From contig NZ_JAGXFD010000001.1 of assembly GCF_020148005.1 (NCBI RefSeq), positions 2,259,739 to 2,323,738 on the forward strand: a stretch of 64,000 nt of DNA, given 5' to 3'. Both the position numbers and the translations under genes were made by a program. The stretch's first letter is position 1, and each line of letters opens with the position of its first letter. This DNA comes from Modicisalibacter tunisiensis (GTDB taxonomy: Bacteria; Pseudomonadota; Gammaproteobacteria; Pseudomonadales; Halomonadaceae). Below are positions 32,643 through 42,044 of the stretch, piece by piece. Below the pieces are notes generated by a model. The model was not told the DNA's origin and ran no database searches. It saw only the letters and a list, made by a program, of their open reading frames with translations.

Positions 32643-33971
32643 ATGGCCGAGCGTGCCACAGCGAATTTCACCCTGTCCCGGCTCGATACCCGCGAGGCGG
32701 ATTTCGAGGCGCGGCTGGACGCCCTGCTGGACTGGGAAGGCGTGTCCGACGCGGAGGTCCAGGCGCGCGTCGCGTCGATCATCCAGGCTGTCCGCGCCCG
32801 CGGCGATGCGGCGCTGGTCGAGCTGACCGCGCGCTTCGATCGACTCTCGGTCGATGGCATGGCGTCGCTGACGCTGTCCGCCGAGCGCCTGGCCGAGGCC
32901 TATGAGGGGCTTCCCGAGGCGCAGCGCGAGGCGCTGCGCCATGCCGCCGAGCGGGTCCGGGCGTATCACCAGCACCAGAAGCCTGAGTCCTGGCAGTACA
33001 CGGAGGCGGACGGCACCGTGCTGGGGCAGAAGATCACCCCGCTGGATCGGGCCGGCATCTATGTGCCCGGCGGCAAGGCGGCCTATCCGTCGTCGGTGCT
33101 GATGAACGCGATCCCGGCGCATGTCGCCGGCGTGAACGAGATCATCATGGTGGTACCCACCCCGGACGGGGTGCTCAACGAGCTGGTGCTGGCCGCCGCT
33201 CATCTGGCCGGCGTCGACAGGGTCTTCACCCTGGGCGGCGCCCAGGCCGTGGCCGCGCTGGCCTACGGTACCGAGAGCGTGCCGCGGGTCGACAAGATCG
33301 TCGGGCCCGGCAACATCTACGTGGCCACCGCCAAGCGGGCGGTCTTCGGCCAGGTGGGCATCGACATGATCGCCGGTCCCTCGGAGATCCTCGTCGTCTC
33401 GGACGGTGGCACCGATCCCGATTGGCTGGCCATGGACCTGTTCTCCCAGGCCGAGCACGACGAGGACGCCCAGGCGATCCTGGTGAGCTGGGACGACGCT
33501 CATCTGGAGGCCGTCGAGGCGGCGATCGAGCGCCTGCTGCCGACCATGGAGCGCGATGCGATCATCCGTCAGTCGCTGCAGGCCCGAGGGGCGCTCATTC
33601 GCTGTCGTGACCGCGACGAGGCGCTGGCGCTGGTCAATCGCATCGCCCCGGAGCATCTCGAGCTGTCGGTGGCCGAACCGGAAGCCCTGCTGGCGCAGGT
33701 GCGCCATGCCGGTGCCATCTTCATGGGCCGCTACACCGCGGAAGCCCTGGGCGACTACTGTGCCGGGCCCAACCACGTGCTGCCCACCTCGGGCACGGCG
33801 CGTTTCTCGTCGCCGCTGGGAGTCTACGACTTCCAGAAGCGCTCGTCGCTGATCCACTGTTCCGCCGAGGGCGCGGCGACTCTGGGGCGCACCGCCTCGG
33901 TGCTGGCCCGTGGCGAGTCGCTCACCGCTCACGCCCGCTCCGCCGAGAACCGCATTCCCGACGCCGACTAG
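32643..33971 (+). CDS. hisD: Histidinol dehydrogenase
   Basis: 442 residues. The conserved NAD/zinc blocks are visible: [42 protein letters not shown] and NHVLPTSG. It oxidises L-histidinol to histidine in two steps and is Zn-dependent. An AGAGGAG ribosome binding site nine bases upstream fixes the ATG at 32643. It is 39 bp after hisG. Confidence 0.97.
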   Translation: MAERATANFTLSRLDTREADFEARLDALLDWEGVSDAEVQARVASIIQAVRARGDAALVELTARFDRLSVDGMASLTLSAERLAEAYEGLPEAQREALRHAAERVRAYHQHQKPESWQYTEADGTVLGQKITPLDRAGIYVPGGKAAYPSSVLMNAIPAHVAGVNEIIMVVPTPDGVLNELVLAAAHLAGVDRVFTLGGAQAVAALAYGTESVPRVDKIVGPGNIYVATAKRAVFGQVGIDMIAGPSEILVVSDGGTDPDWLAMDLFSQAEHDEDAQAILVSWDDAHLEAVEAAIERLLPTMERDAIIRQSLQARGALIRCRDRDEALALVNRIAPEHLELSVAEPEALLAQVRHAGAIFMGRYTAEALGDYCAGPNHVLPTSGTARFSSPLGVYDFQKRSSLIHCSAEGAATLGRTASVLARGESLTAHARSAENRIPDAD

Positions 33972-33972
33972 G

Positions 33973-34019
33973 CGCCGCGTGCCACCGGCTCGCCGATCGG
34001 CGGCCGGTGGCGGCGTTTT
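33973..34019 (+). terminator. Terminator after hisD
   Basis: GCCACCGGC (33981-33989) pairs with GCCGGTGGC (34003-34011), with a further four outer pairs across a bulge and a small inner CGCCG/CGGCG hairpin in the loop. TTTT at 34016-34019 follows. It is placed between convergent hisD and the degS-like gene. Confidence 0.6.
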
Positions 34020-34038
34020 CCATCAGCGCCTCAGCCCG

Positions 34039-35250
34039 TCAGCCCGACGGGTTCTTCTGGCTGGGTATCGGTCGTTCCCCCACCTCGATGGTGACCGTGC
34101 GCCGCTCGCCGCCGCGGATGATCGTCACCGGCAGCTGCGTGCCGGGCTTGATCTCGGCGATGTCGGCCATGGCCACGCGGGGGTCGAGAATCGGCTTGCC
34201 GTCGATGGCGGTCATGATGTCCCCGGGCTGCAGCCCGGCCTTGTCGCCGGGGCCGTTGGGCAGCACGCTGGAAATCACCACCCCCTGGGCCGCCTTGAGG
34301 CCGAACGAGGTCGCCAGGTTGGGGGTGATTTCCTGGGCCTCGATGCCCAGCCAGCCGCGGATCACCCGGCCGTGGGTGATGATCTGGCGGAGAATCTCGC
34401 GTGCCAGGTTGGTGGGGATGGCGAAGCCGATGCCCTGCGAGCCGCCCGAGCGCGAGAAGATCGCCGTGTTGATGCCCACCAGCGCGCCCCGGGCGTTGAC
34501 CAGCGCGCCCCCGGAGTTGCCGGGGTTGATCGCCGCGTCGGTCTGGATGAAGTCCTCGTAGGCGGACAGCCCCAGGTGGTTGCGCCCCGTCGCGCTGATG
34601 ATGCCCATGGTGACCGTCTGGCCCACCCCGAAGGGGTTGCCGATGGCCAGGCTGACATCGCCCACGGCGATCTTCTCGGAGTCGGCCAGGCGAATCACCG
34701 GCAGGTTGTCGAGGTCGATCTTCAGCACGGCCAGGTCGCTGTCGGGGTCGGTGCCGACCAGCGTGGCCAGGGTCTCGCGGCCGTCGCGCAGGGCCACCTG
34801 GATCTGGTCGGCCCCCTGGATCACGTGGTTGTTGGTCAGGATGTAGCCCTCGTCGCTGACGATCACCCCCGAGCCCAGGCTGGAGAGCAGGCGCTGTCGG
34901 CGCGGCATGTCCTTGCCGAAGAACTGGCGGAAGAAGGGGTCGGACATCAGCGGATGCTGCTCGCGCTGGACCACGCGCGACGAGTAGACGTTGACCACCG
35001 CCGGGGCGGCCTCGGCGACGGCGCTGGAGTAGCTGACCGGGCCTTCGCCGCGCTTCATGGGGGCGGCTTCGCGCAGCTGGGGCGCCGCCCGGGACGCGGT
35101 GTCGGCGGCAGGCGTCGCCGTCGCGGCGGGCGGCGAGGTCGTCTCGGGGGCGGGCTTGCCGAGCAGCTGCGGGAACTGGTCGAGCAGCACCACGGCCAGC
35201 AGGATCCCGGTGATGACGGGCCAGAGCAGGGGCATCACGAAGCGACGCAT
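34039..35250 (-). CDS. degS: DegS/AlgW-type periplasmic serine protease
   Basis: 403 residues. One N-terminal membrane anchor (PLLWPVITGILLAVVLL) precedes a trypsin-like domain with His142 (TNNHVI), Asp172 (DSDLAVL) and Ser246 (GNSGGAL), then a single PDZ domain (about residues 300-390). One anchor and one PDZ fit DegS/AlgW, which senses misfolded porin tails and cleaves the anti-sigma factor RseA/MucA. A ~35-residue Ala/Pro/Thr-rich linker follows the anchor. AAGGA six bases upstream supports the ATG at 35250. Confidence 0.93.
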   Translation of the reverse strand: MRRFVMPLLWPVITGILLAVVLLDQFPQLLGKPAPETTSPPAATATPAADTASRAAPQLREAAPMKRGEGPVSYSSAVAEAAPAVVNVYSSRVVQREQHPLMSDPFFRQFFGKDMPRRQRLLSSLGSGVIVSDEGYILTNNHVIQGADQIQVALRDGRETLATLVGTDPDSDLAVLKIDLDNLPVIRLADSEKIAVGDVSLAIGNPFGVGQTVTMGIISATGRNHLGLSAYEDFIQTDAAINPGNSGGALVNARGALVGINTAIFSRSGGSQGIGFAIPTNLAREILRQIITHGRVIRGWLGIEAQEITPNLATSFGLKAAQGVVISSVLPNGPGDKAGLQPGDIMTAIDGKPILDPRVAMADIAEIKPGTQLPVTIIRGGERRTVTIEVGERPIPSQKNPSG

Positions 35251-35360
35251 GAAAGATCCTTGGATGCGGGGGGCGGACACCGGGCGTCTCGAAGCCGGTG
35301 GAGGCAGCCATTACAATGAGCGAATTGTAACACTGCCGTGAATCGAATGCTGGAGGAGTG

Positions 35361-36119
35361 ATGGTTGCACGTGATCGCGTGGTGAACGCCTGTACCCGGC
35401 TGCTGGCGCCCGAGCGCTTCAAGGATTACACCGAGAACGGCCTGCAGGTCGCCGGGCGCGAGTCGGTGGGGCGCATACTCAGCGGCGTCACCGCCTGCCA
35501 GGCGTTGCTCGACGAGGCGGTGGCCTGGCAGGCCGACCTGGTGCTGGTGCATCACGGCTACTTCTGGAAGAACGAGCCGGTGGCCGTGACCGGCATGAAG
35601 CGCCGGCGCCTGGCGACGCTGCTGACCCATGACATCAACCTGCTGGCCTACCACCTGCCGCTGGATGCCCACCCCGAGCTGGGCAACAACGCGCAGCTGG
35701 CCGAGCGTCTGGGGTTCCGGGTCGACGGCTGTGCCGATGGCGAACTCGGCGAGGGGCTGCTCTGGCTGGGCGAGCCGCCGCAGGCGCTGGATACCCGGGC
35801 GATGAGCACGCACCTGGCGTCGCGGCTGGGGCGTGAGCCGATGACGGTGCCGGGGCACGAGCGGGCGATTCGTCGTGTCGCCTGGTGCACCGGCGGCGCT
35901 CAGGACATGATCGCTCGAGCCTGTGAGGCGGGAGCGGACGCCTTCATCTCCGGCGAGATTTCCGAGCGTACCACCCACATGGCGCGCGAGATGGGCATCA
36001 GCTATTTCGCCGCCGGCCATCACGCCACCGAGCGCTACGGGGTTCAGGCGCTGGGCGAATGGCTGGCCGCCGAGCTGGGCGTCGAGCACCGTTTCGTGGA
36101 TATCGACAATCCGGCCTGA
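35361..36119 (+). CDS. ybgI: Nif3-like dinuclear metal centre hexameric protein
   Basis: 252 residues. It has the Nif3/YbgI metal-binding motifs LVLVHHGYFW and GHHATERYG and an ENGLQVAG start region. The family binds a di-metal centre and is linked to GTP cyclohydrolase I type 2 activity, but its true role is unsettled. The ATG at 35361 follows GGAGG by four bases; an adjoining GTG at 35358 is too close to it. It is divergent from the degS-like gene. Confidence 0.92.
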   Translation: MVARDRVVNACTRLLAPERFKDYTENGLQVAGRESVGRILSGVTACQALLDEAVAWQADLVLVHHGYFWKNEPVAVTGMKRRRLATLLTHDINLLAYHLPLDAHPELGNNAQLAERLGFRVDGCADGELGEGLLWLGEPPQALDTRAMSTHLASRLGREPMTVPGHERAIRRVAWCTGGAQDMIARACEAGADAFISGEISERTTHMAREMGISYFAAGHHATERYGVQALGEWLAAELGVEHRFVDIDNPA

Positions 36120-36146
36120 TGGGGCGGGCGCGGAGTGGAAGAACCG

Positions 36147-36166
36147 CGGCGCCCGTCCGGGCGCCG
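36147..36166. terminator. Hairpin between convergent ybgI and zapG
   Basis: An 8-bp stem (CGGCGCCC with GGGCGCCG, loop GTCC) lies in a 78-bp gap between convergent genes, with no U-run on either side. Confidence 0.35.
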
Positions 36167-36197
36167 GGGCAAGGGAGGCATGTGCCGACGTGTTCGC

Positions 36198-36653
36198 TCA
36201 GTAGCGGACCGGGGTTTCGCCGTTGCGGACGGTGTCGTCGTCTCGCTGCAGGCCGAAGTCCTCGGACAGGGTGCCGTGACTGCCGTCCGCGTAGTCCCGC
36301 GGGGTCGTCGAGACCTCTGCCGCGTCGCTTTCGGCCGGCTCGCCGTCGGCACCGCCGAGACGGCGCTTGAGCGCCGGATCGTCGCTCAGCTGCTCGGCGC
36401 TGCGGGCCAGCTGGCGTTCGAGCTCCTGACTCTGGCGCTGGATGTTGGTCACCAGGTCGGCGGCGCGGGACAGATGGTCGTTGAGGTGGCCGCGCATCTG
36501 GCTGAGTTCCAGCTCGCTCTCCGCCAGCCGCTGGCGGGTCTTCTGGTTGCGGGCGACATTGGCGTTGAGCAGGTGATAGCCCAGCGCGCCGACACCCACG
36601 CCGGCCAGGAAGCCGGCGATGGCCAGGATCCAATCGATGTTGCTCTGATACAC
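36198..36653 (-). CDS. zapG: Division-associated membrane protein ZapG (YhcB/DUF1043)
   Basis: 151 residues. An N-terminal membrane helix (WILAIAGFLAGVGVGALGY) is followed by a coiled coil (about residues 30-95) and an acidic, disordered tail. This is the DUF1043/YhcB layout; the protein links envelope growth and the divisome. The start is a GTG (36653), chosen because family members begin right there and GGGGA lies five bases upstream. It is divergent from zapE. Confidence 0.88.
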   Translation of the reverse strand: MYQSNIDWILAIAGFLAGVGVGALGYHLLNANVARNQKTRQRLAESELELSQMRGHLNDHLSRAADLVTNIQRQSQELERQLARSAEQLSDDPALKRRLGGADGEPAESDAAEVSTTPRDYADGSHGTLSEDFGLQRDDDTVRNGETPVRY

Positions 36654-36734
36654 GTCGTTCCCCTTGATTGCTCGCGATTGCCATGCCGGTGGCATGGCCG
36701 GCCGGGTCCGGTCCTGTGGTACCCGGGCGAGAAT

Positions 36735-36765
36735 ATTATACGGGGCAGGGTCGCGCGCGGGTCAA
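36735..36765 (-). promoter_or_regulatory. Promoter for zapG
   Basis: On the minus strand TTGACC (36765-36760) and a perfect TATAAT (36740-36735) are separated by 19 bp. The predicted transcript starts about 75 bases before the zapG GTG. The spacer is two bases long of ideal. Confidence 0.5.
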
Positions 36766-36803
36766 CGCATGGCGTCGCCCATGATTCATTCGGCGTCGGC
36801 GCG

Positions 36804-36809
36804 TATAAT
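36804..36809 (+). promoter_or_regulatory. -10 box for zapE
   Basis: A perfect TATAAT lies 40 bases before the zapE ATG, pointing toward it. No good -35 is seen 16-18 bases upstream, so an activator or other contacts may be needed. Confidence 0.45.
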
Positions 36810-36849
36810 AGCGGGCTCATTGACCGCAGCCGAGGACCGTTCGACGACA

Positions 36850-38046
36850 ATGACCTCGTCCATCACGCCATCTTCCGCCGGTGGCCGGCAGGCCGCCGCA
36901 CACACGCCCATCGAACGCTATCGCAGTGACCTGCAGCGCGAGGGCTTTCAGCATGATGCCGCCCAGGAGCGGGCCGTCGCCCATCTTCAGCGACTGTACG
37001 ACGACCTGGTCGCCACGCCGCGCCGCGAACTGGCGCCGGGCGGCGCCGACGCCGGCAGCGGCCTGAAGTCGCGCGTCGCCCGCCTGTTCGGCAAGCGCGA
37101 GAGCGTGCCGAGCCGGCCGGACGTGCCCGAGGTTCAGGGGCTGTACTTCTGGGGCGGGGTCGGTCGCGGCAAGACCTACCTGGTCGATACCTTCTATGAG
37201 GCACTGCCGTTTCCGGACAAGATGCGCACCCATTTCCATCGCTTCATGCAGCGGGTGCACAACGAGCTCGACCACTATCGCGGCGAGAAGAATCCGCTGA
37301 CGCTGATCGCCGCCAAGTTCGCGGCGGAAGCCCGGGTGATCTGCTTCGACGAGTTCTTCGTCAAGGACATCACCGACGCGATGATTCTGGCCAACCTGCT
37401 CGAGGCGCTGTTCGCCCAGGGCGTGGTGCTGGTCGCGACCTCCAACATCGTGCCCGACGACCTGTACAAGAACGGCCTGCAGCGAGCGCGCTTCCTGCCG
37501 GCCATCGATCTGGTCAAGCGTCACTGCAAGGTGGTGAACGTCGATGCCGGGGTCGACTATCGCCTGCGCGCGCTCGAACACGTCCCCCTGTTCCATTCGC
37601 CGCTGGACGACGCGGCGGATCGGCAGCTGGAACGCAGCTTCCGCAAGGTGGCCGGCACGGACGGGGAGGCCGACGTGCCGATCGAGATCAATCATCGCGT
37701 GCTGACGGCCCGGCGGCTGCACGAAGGCGTCGTGTGGTTCGAGTTCGCGACCCTGTGCGACGGGCCGCGCAGCCAGAACGACTACATCGAGCTGGCGCGC
37801 GAGTTTCATACCGTGCTGATGGCCAACGTGCCGCAGATGGGGCGAGCCAGCGACGACCAGGCCCGGCGCTTCATCAATCTGGTCGACGAGTTCTACGATC
37901 GCGGCGTCAAGCTGCTGATGTCGGCGGCCGTGCCGGTGGCGTCGCTCTACCCCGAGGGCAGCCTGGCCTTCGAGTTCGAGCGGACCCTCTCCCGGCTGCA
38001 GGAGATGCAGTCGCGGGAATACCTGGCGCTGCCCCACAAACCGTGA
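36850..38046 (+). CDS. zapE: Cell division ATPase ZapE
   Basis: 398 residues. AFG1-like ATPase with Walker A GGVGRGKT (102-109), Walker B VICFDEFF and TSNIVPDDLY. In E. coli ZapE (375 residues) joins the constricting Z-ring. A charged insert before Walker A (about residues 62-90) makes this copy longer. The ATG at 36850 fits the family; the frame is open upstream but lies in the promoter region. Confidence 0.93.
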   Translation: MTSSITPSSAGGRQAAAHTPIERYRSDLQREGFQHDAAQERAVAHLQRLYDDLVATPRRELAPGGADAGSGLKSRVARLFGKRESVPSRPDVPEVQGLYFWGGVGRGKTYLVDTFYEALPFPDKMRTHFHRFMQRVHNELDHYRGEKNPLTLIAAKFAAEARVICFDEFFVKDITDAMILANLLEALFAQGVVLVATSNIVPDDLYKNGLQRARFLPAIDLVKRHCKVVNVDAGVDYRLRALEHVPLFHSPLDDAADRQLERSFRKVAGTDGEADVPIEINHRVLTARRLHEGVVWFEFATLCDGPRSQNDYIELAREFHTVLMANVPQMGRASDDQARRFINLVDEFYDRGVKLLMSAAVPVASLYPEGSLAFEFERTLSRLQEMQSREYLALPHKP

Positions 38047-38055
38047 CGCGGCCCC

Positions 38056-38084
38056 TTAACCTGGGCGAGTGAAGCATGTACAAT
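38056..38084 (+). promoter_or_regulatory. Promoter for rplM-rpsI
   Basis: TTAACC (38056-38061), a 17-bp spacer and TACAAT (38079-38084) lie just after zapE. Transcription would start near 38091, giving a leader of about 100 bases before rplM. Confidence 0.65.
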
Positions 38085-38100
38085 GCGCGCTCGCTCGACC

Positions 38101-38127
38101 GTTGTCGGCTCATCACGGGCCGACAAC
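38101..38127 (+). promoter_or_regulatory. Hairpin in the rplM mRNA leader
   Basis: A perfect 9-bp stem (GTTGTCGGC, 38101-38109, with GCCGACAAC, 38119-38127, loop of nine) lies near the predicted 5' end of the rplM transcript. In E. coli the rplM-rpsI operon is autoregulated by L13 at its leader, so this may be an L13 operator. It is not a terminator, because no U-run follows. Confidence 0.45.
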
Positions 38128-38194
38128 CAAGAAAAATAGGGATGGCCAACCGCCGATGGCGCAAGGCCCAATACATCAATTGGTGATTCAATCC

Positions 38195-38623
38195 ATGAAG
38201 ACGTTCAGTGCTAAGCCGCAGTCCGTCAAGCGCGACTGGTATGTCGTCGACGCTGCGGACAAGACACTCGGCCGCCTGGCCACCGAAATCGCTCGCCGCC
38301 TGCGTGGCAAGCACAAGCCCGAATACACGCCGCACGTCGACACCGGCGACTACATCGTCGTGGTCAACGCCGAGAAGGTCCGCGTGACCGGCAACAAGGC
38401 CCAGGCGAAGAACTACTATCGTCACACCGGCTACCCGGGTGGCCTGCGTTCCATGAACTTCGAGCAGATGATCGATCATGCGCCGGAGCGGGTCATCGAG
38501 GCGGCCGTCAAGGGCATGCTGCCGAAGGGGCCGCTGGGCCGTGCCATGTATTCCAAGCTCAAGGTCTATGCCGGTACCGAGCATCCGCATGCCGCGCAGC
38601 AGCCGCAAGAACTGAACATCTAA
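38195..38623 (+). CDS. rplM: 50S ribosomal protein L13
   Basis: 142 residues, the exact family length. Motifs [17 protein letters not shown] and [10 protein letters not shown] are present. It is a primary 23S rRNA-binding protein of early 50S assembly. The frame is open 42 codons upstream, but similarity starts at this ATG. rpsI follows after 13 bp. Confidence 0.98.
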   Translation: MKTFSAKPQSVKRDWYVVDAADKTLGRLATEIARRLRGKHKPEYTPHVDTGDYIVVVNAEKVRVTGNKAQAKNYYRHTGYPGGLRSMNFEQMIDHAPERVIEAAVKGMLPKGPLGRAMYSKLKVYAGTEHPHAAQQPQELNI

Positions 38624-38636
38624 AGGATATTTCGCC

Positions 38637-39026
38637 ATGTCACAGCAGTATTACGGTACCGGTCGTCGCAAGACCTCCACGGCCCGCGTATTCCTCAAGC
38701 CGGGCACCGGCAAGATCACCGTCAACAACCGCGAGCTGGGTGAATACTTCGGCCGCGTGACCGCCCAGATGGTGGTGCGCCAGCCGTTCGAGCTGACCCA
38801 GACCGGCGAGCAGTTCGATGCCTACATCACTGTCGCCGGTGGTGGTGGCTCTGCCCAGGCCGGCGCGATCCGCCACGGTCTGACCCGGGCGCTGATCAGC
38901 TACAATGAAGAGTTCCGCAAGCCGCTGCGCGAAGCCGGCTACGTGACTCGCGACGCTCGCGAAGTCGAGCGCAAGAAAGTGGGTCTGCGCAAGGCTCGCC
39001 GTCGTCCGCAGTTCTCCAAGCGTTAA
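38637..39026 (+). CDS. rpsI: 30S ribosomal protein S9
   Basis: 129 residues. It starts [17 protein letters not shown] and ends in the conserved RRPQFSKR tail that reaches the P-site tRNA. AAAGGA precedes the ATG. A clear intrinsic terminator follows. Confidence 0.98.
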   Translation: MSQQYYGTGRRKTSTARVFLKPGTGKITVNNRELGEYFGRVTAQMVVRQPFELTQTGEQFDAYITVAGGGGSAQAGAIRHGLTRALISYNEEFRKPLREAGYVTRDAREVERKKVGLRKARRRPQFSKR

Positions 39027-39052
39027 GACGACGCGGCATCGCGACCGCACAG

Positions 39053-39080
39053 CGCCCGGGCCATTTGGCCCGGGCGTTTT
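39053..39080 (+). terminator. Intrinsic terminator after rpsI
   Basis: A 10-bp GC stem (CGCCCGGGCC with GGCCCGGGCG, loop ATTT) is followed directly by TTTT. It is the best-formed Rho-independent terminator in the window and separates rplM-rpsI from sspA. Confidence 0.9.
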
Positions 39081-39206
39081 CGATTCTGCCGCGGGCAAGC
39101 CGGCCGGCGGGTTGCTCCGGGTTGCGGAGAGCATGATCGGGGCTGCCCTTGCGCCGGGCTTCTCGTGTTATCATGCATCGCTCGAACTGATGCGAGGAAC
39201 TGTTAC

Positions 39207-39833
39207 ATGGGTGTAGTGGCCAAGCGGTCGTCCATGACCTTCTACTCCGGCAGCGATGATCATTACAGTCATCGCGTGCGCATTGTGCTGGCCGAGAAGG
39301 GTGTCGCCGTCGACATCATCGAGGTCGGCGAGGACAGCCGTCCCGCCGAACTGGCGGATCTCAACCCCTATAACAGCGTGCCGACGCTCCTGGATCGCGA
39401 CCTGGTGCTCTACGAGTCGAAGGTCATGATGGAGTATCTCGACGAGCGTTTCCCGCATCCGCCGCTGCTGCCGGTCTATCCGGTGGCGCGCGCCCAGAGC
39501 CGGCTGTGGATGCATCGCGTCGAGCGGGAATGGTGCCCGCTGGTCGAGACCATCGTCGCCGGCAGCAAGAAGGAGGCCGAGCGCGCCCGCAAGGAACTGC
39601 GCGAGAGCATCGTCGGCATCTCCCCCATCTTCGAGGACATGCCCTACTTCATGAGCGAGGAGTTCTCGCTGGTGGACTGCTGCATGGCCCCGCTGCTCTG
39701 GCGTTTGCCGGCGCTGGGCATCGAGCTGCCGGAAAAGCAGGTCAAGCCGCTGATGGGTTACATGGATCGTCTGTTCTCGCGGGAGGCCTTCAAGGCCTCA
39801 CTGACCGAGACCGAGCGCGAGATGCGCACCTGA
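39207..39833 (+). CDS. sspA: Stringent starvation protein A
   Basis: 208 residues with a glutathione-S-transferase fold: a thioredoxin-like N-terminal half ([23 protein letters not shown]) and a helical C-terminal half. SspA binds RNA polymerase and regulates stationary-phase and acid-stress genes rather than acting as a transferase. GAGGA eight bases upstream supports the ATG at 39207. It is followed by sspB. Confidence 0.96.
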   Translation: MGVVAKRSSMTFYSGSDDHYSHRVRIVLAEKGVAVDIIEVGEDSRPAELADLNPYNSVPTLLDRDLVLYESKVMMEYLDERFPHPPLLPVYPVARAQSRLWMHRVEREWCPLVETIVAGSKKEAERARKELRESIVGISPIFEDMPYFMSEEFSLVDCCMAPLLWRLPALGIELPEKQVKPLMGYMDRLFSREAFKASLTETEREMRT

Positions 39834-39884
39834 ATTCACTGTGACGGCCGCCGCACGGCGGTCGTGTCATCGGAGGGTCTGTGC

Positions 39885-40385
39885 ATGCAGTCTAGCCGTC
39901 CCTATCTGGCCCGCGCCCTGTACGAGTGGTTGCTGGACAACGACCATACGCCCTACATCGTCGTCGATGCCGAGCACGACGGGGTTCAGGTGCCGTCGCA
40001 GTTCGTCCAGAACGGGCAGATCGTGCTCAACGTCGCGCCGAGTGCGGTGCGCGAGCTTCACATGGCGAATGACGTCATCACCTTCAATGCCCGCTTCGGG
40101 GGGCAGCCGATGCAGGTCATCGTGCCCTGCAACGCCCTGATCGCCCTCTATGCCCGCGAGAACGGGGTCGGCATGGTCTTCGGTCACGAGCCGGTGATGC
40201 CCGGCGCGGAGGAGGCCGGGGAGGCGGGCGAGCCGGAGGCCTCGTCCCCTGAGACACGCCCGTCGCTGGAAAGCGTCGAGGGCCGTGGCGACGAATCCGG
40301 GGTGTCCGCGACAGAGGACGAGGACGGCGAGGCCGCGTCCCGGGATCGCAAGAAGGGGCGTCCGTCGCTGCGCGTGATCAAGTAG
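39885..40385 (+). CDS. sspB: ClpXP adaptor SspB
   Basis: 166 residues. The N-terminal domain (about 1-110) matches the ssrA-tag-binding SspB fold, with SSRPYLARALYEWL at the start. A flexible acidic linker follows, and the very C-terminus is RPSLRVIK, the ClpX-tethering (XB) motif. It delivers ssrA-tagged stalled proteins to ClpXP. A GGAGGG ribosome binding site lies seven bases before the ATG. It is co-transcribed with sspA. Confidence 0.96.
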   Translation: MQSSRPYLARALYEWLLDNDHTPYIVVDAEHDGVQVPSQFVQNGQIVLNVAPSAVRELHMANDVITFNARFGGQPMQVIVPCNALIALYARENGVGMVFGHEPVMPGAEEAGEAGEPEASSPETRPSLESVEGRGDESGVSATEDEDGEAASRDRKKGRPSLRVIK

Positions 40386-40416
40386 CGCAGCTGCCGAGGC
40401 CGGCAGTGCTATCGCA

Positions 40417-40449
40417 ACGACGCCGCGGGGCCGAGCCTCGCGGCGTCGT
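40417..40449. terminator. Hairpin between convergent sspB and dolP
   Basis: A 14-bp stem (40417-40430 with 40436-40449, one G-U pair, loop CCGAG) fills the 77-bp convergent gap. There is no U-run; it probably marks both 3' ends. Confidence 0.55.
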
Positions 40450-40462
40450 CGCGTCAGCAGGG

Positions 40463-41041
40463 TCAGTTCAGGTAGTCGAAGATCTTGACGATGCGCTGCA
40501 CGCCACTGATGTCCGAGACCTCGTTGACGATGCGCTGGGCCTCGTCGCGGCTCACCATGCCCATCAGATACAGGGTGGCGTTTTCCGCGATCACTTCCAC
40601 GTGGCGTGAGTCGATGCCCTTGTTGGCGGCGATTTGCGCCTGGGCGCGGGTCTCGAGCCAGTCGTCCTTCAGGCGCTGTCCCAGGGGGAGGTTGGCGGCC
40701 ACGGTGAGTTCGTTGTAGACCTTGCGGACCTGGCGGGTGTCATGGGCGATGCTTTCGGCCTTGTCCTTGAGTTCCTGGCTGGGCACCTGACCGAACAGCA
40801 GCACCACGCCGTTGTAGCTGTTCACCCCGACGCGGGCGTCGGTCAGGCGGGCATCGGTCCGGGCCATGGCGTCGTGGATCTTGGACTCGATGTTCTCGTC
40901 CTCGACCTTCATGCCGGGAGTGCGGGTGCTGTAGTCCTCTCCCTGGGGGGCGGGCGTGGCCACCTCGTTGACCACGCTGCAGCCGCCGAGGCCCAGGGCC
41001 AGGGCCAGAAGTACCGGGGTAAGCGCTGTTGTCTTCTTCAT
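40463..41041 (-). CDS. dolP: Outer-membrane lipoprotein DolP (YraP), dual BON domains
   Basis: 192 residues. A lipoprotein signal ends in LGLGGC with Cys21 as the lipid site. Two BON domains follow (about 40-110 and 118-190). DolP supports outer-membrane integrity and BamA function, binding anionic lipid. The ATG at 41041 gives the proper signal peptide. It is five bases after diaA, last of the lpoA-yraN-diaA-dolP operon. Confidence 0.94.
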   Translation of the reverse strand: MKKTTALTPVLLALALGLGGCSVVNEVATPAPQGEDYSTRTPGMKVEDENIESKIHDAMARTDARLTDARVGVNSYNGVVLLFGQVPSQELKDKAESIAHDTRQVRKVYNELTVAANLPLGQRLKDDWLETRAQAQIAANKGIDSRHVEVIAENATLYLMGMVSRDEAQRIVNEVSDISGVQRIVKIFDYLN

Positions 41042-41046
41042 GGTAG

Positions 41047-42030
<984 letters not shown>

Positions 42031-42044
<14 letters not shown>

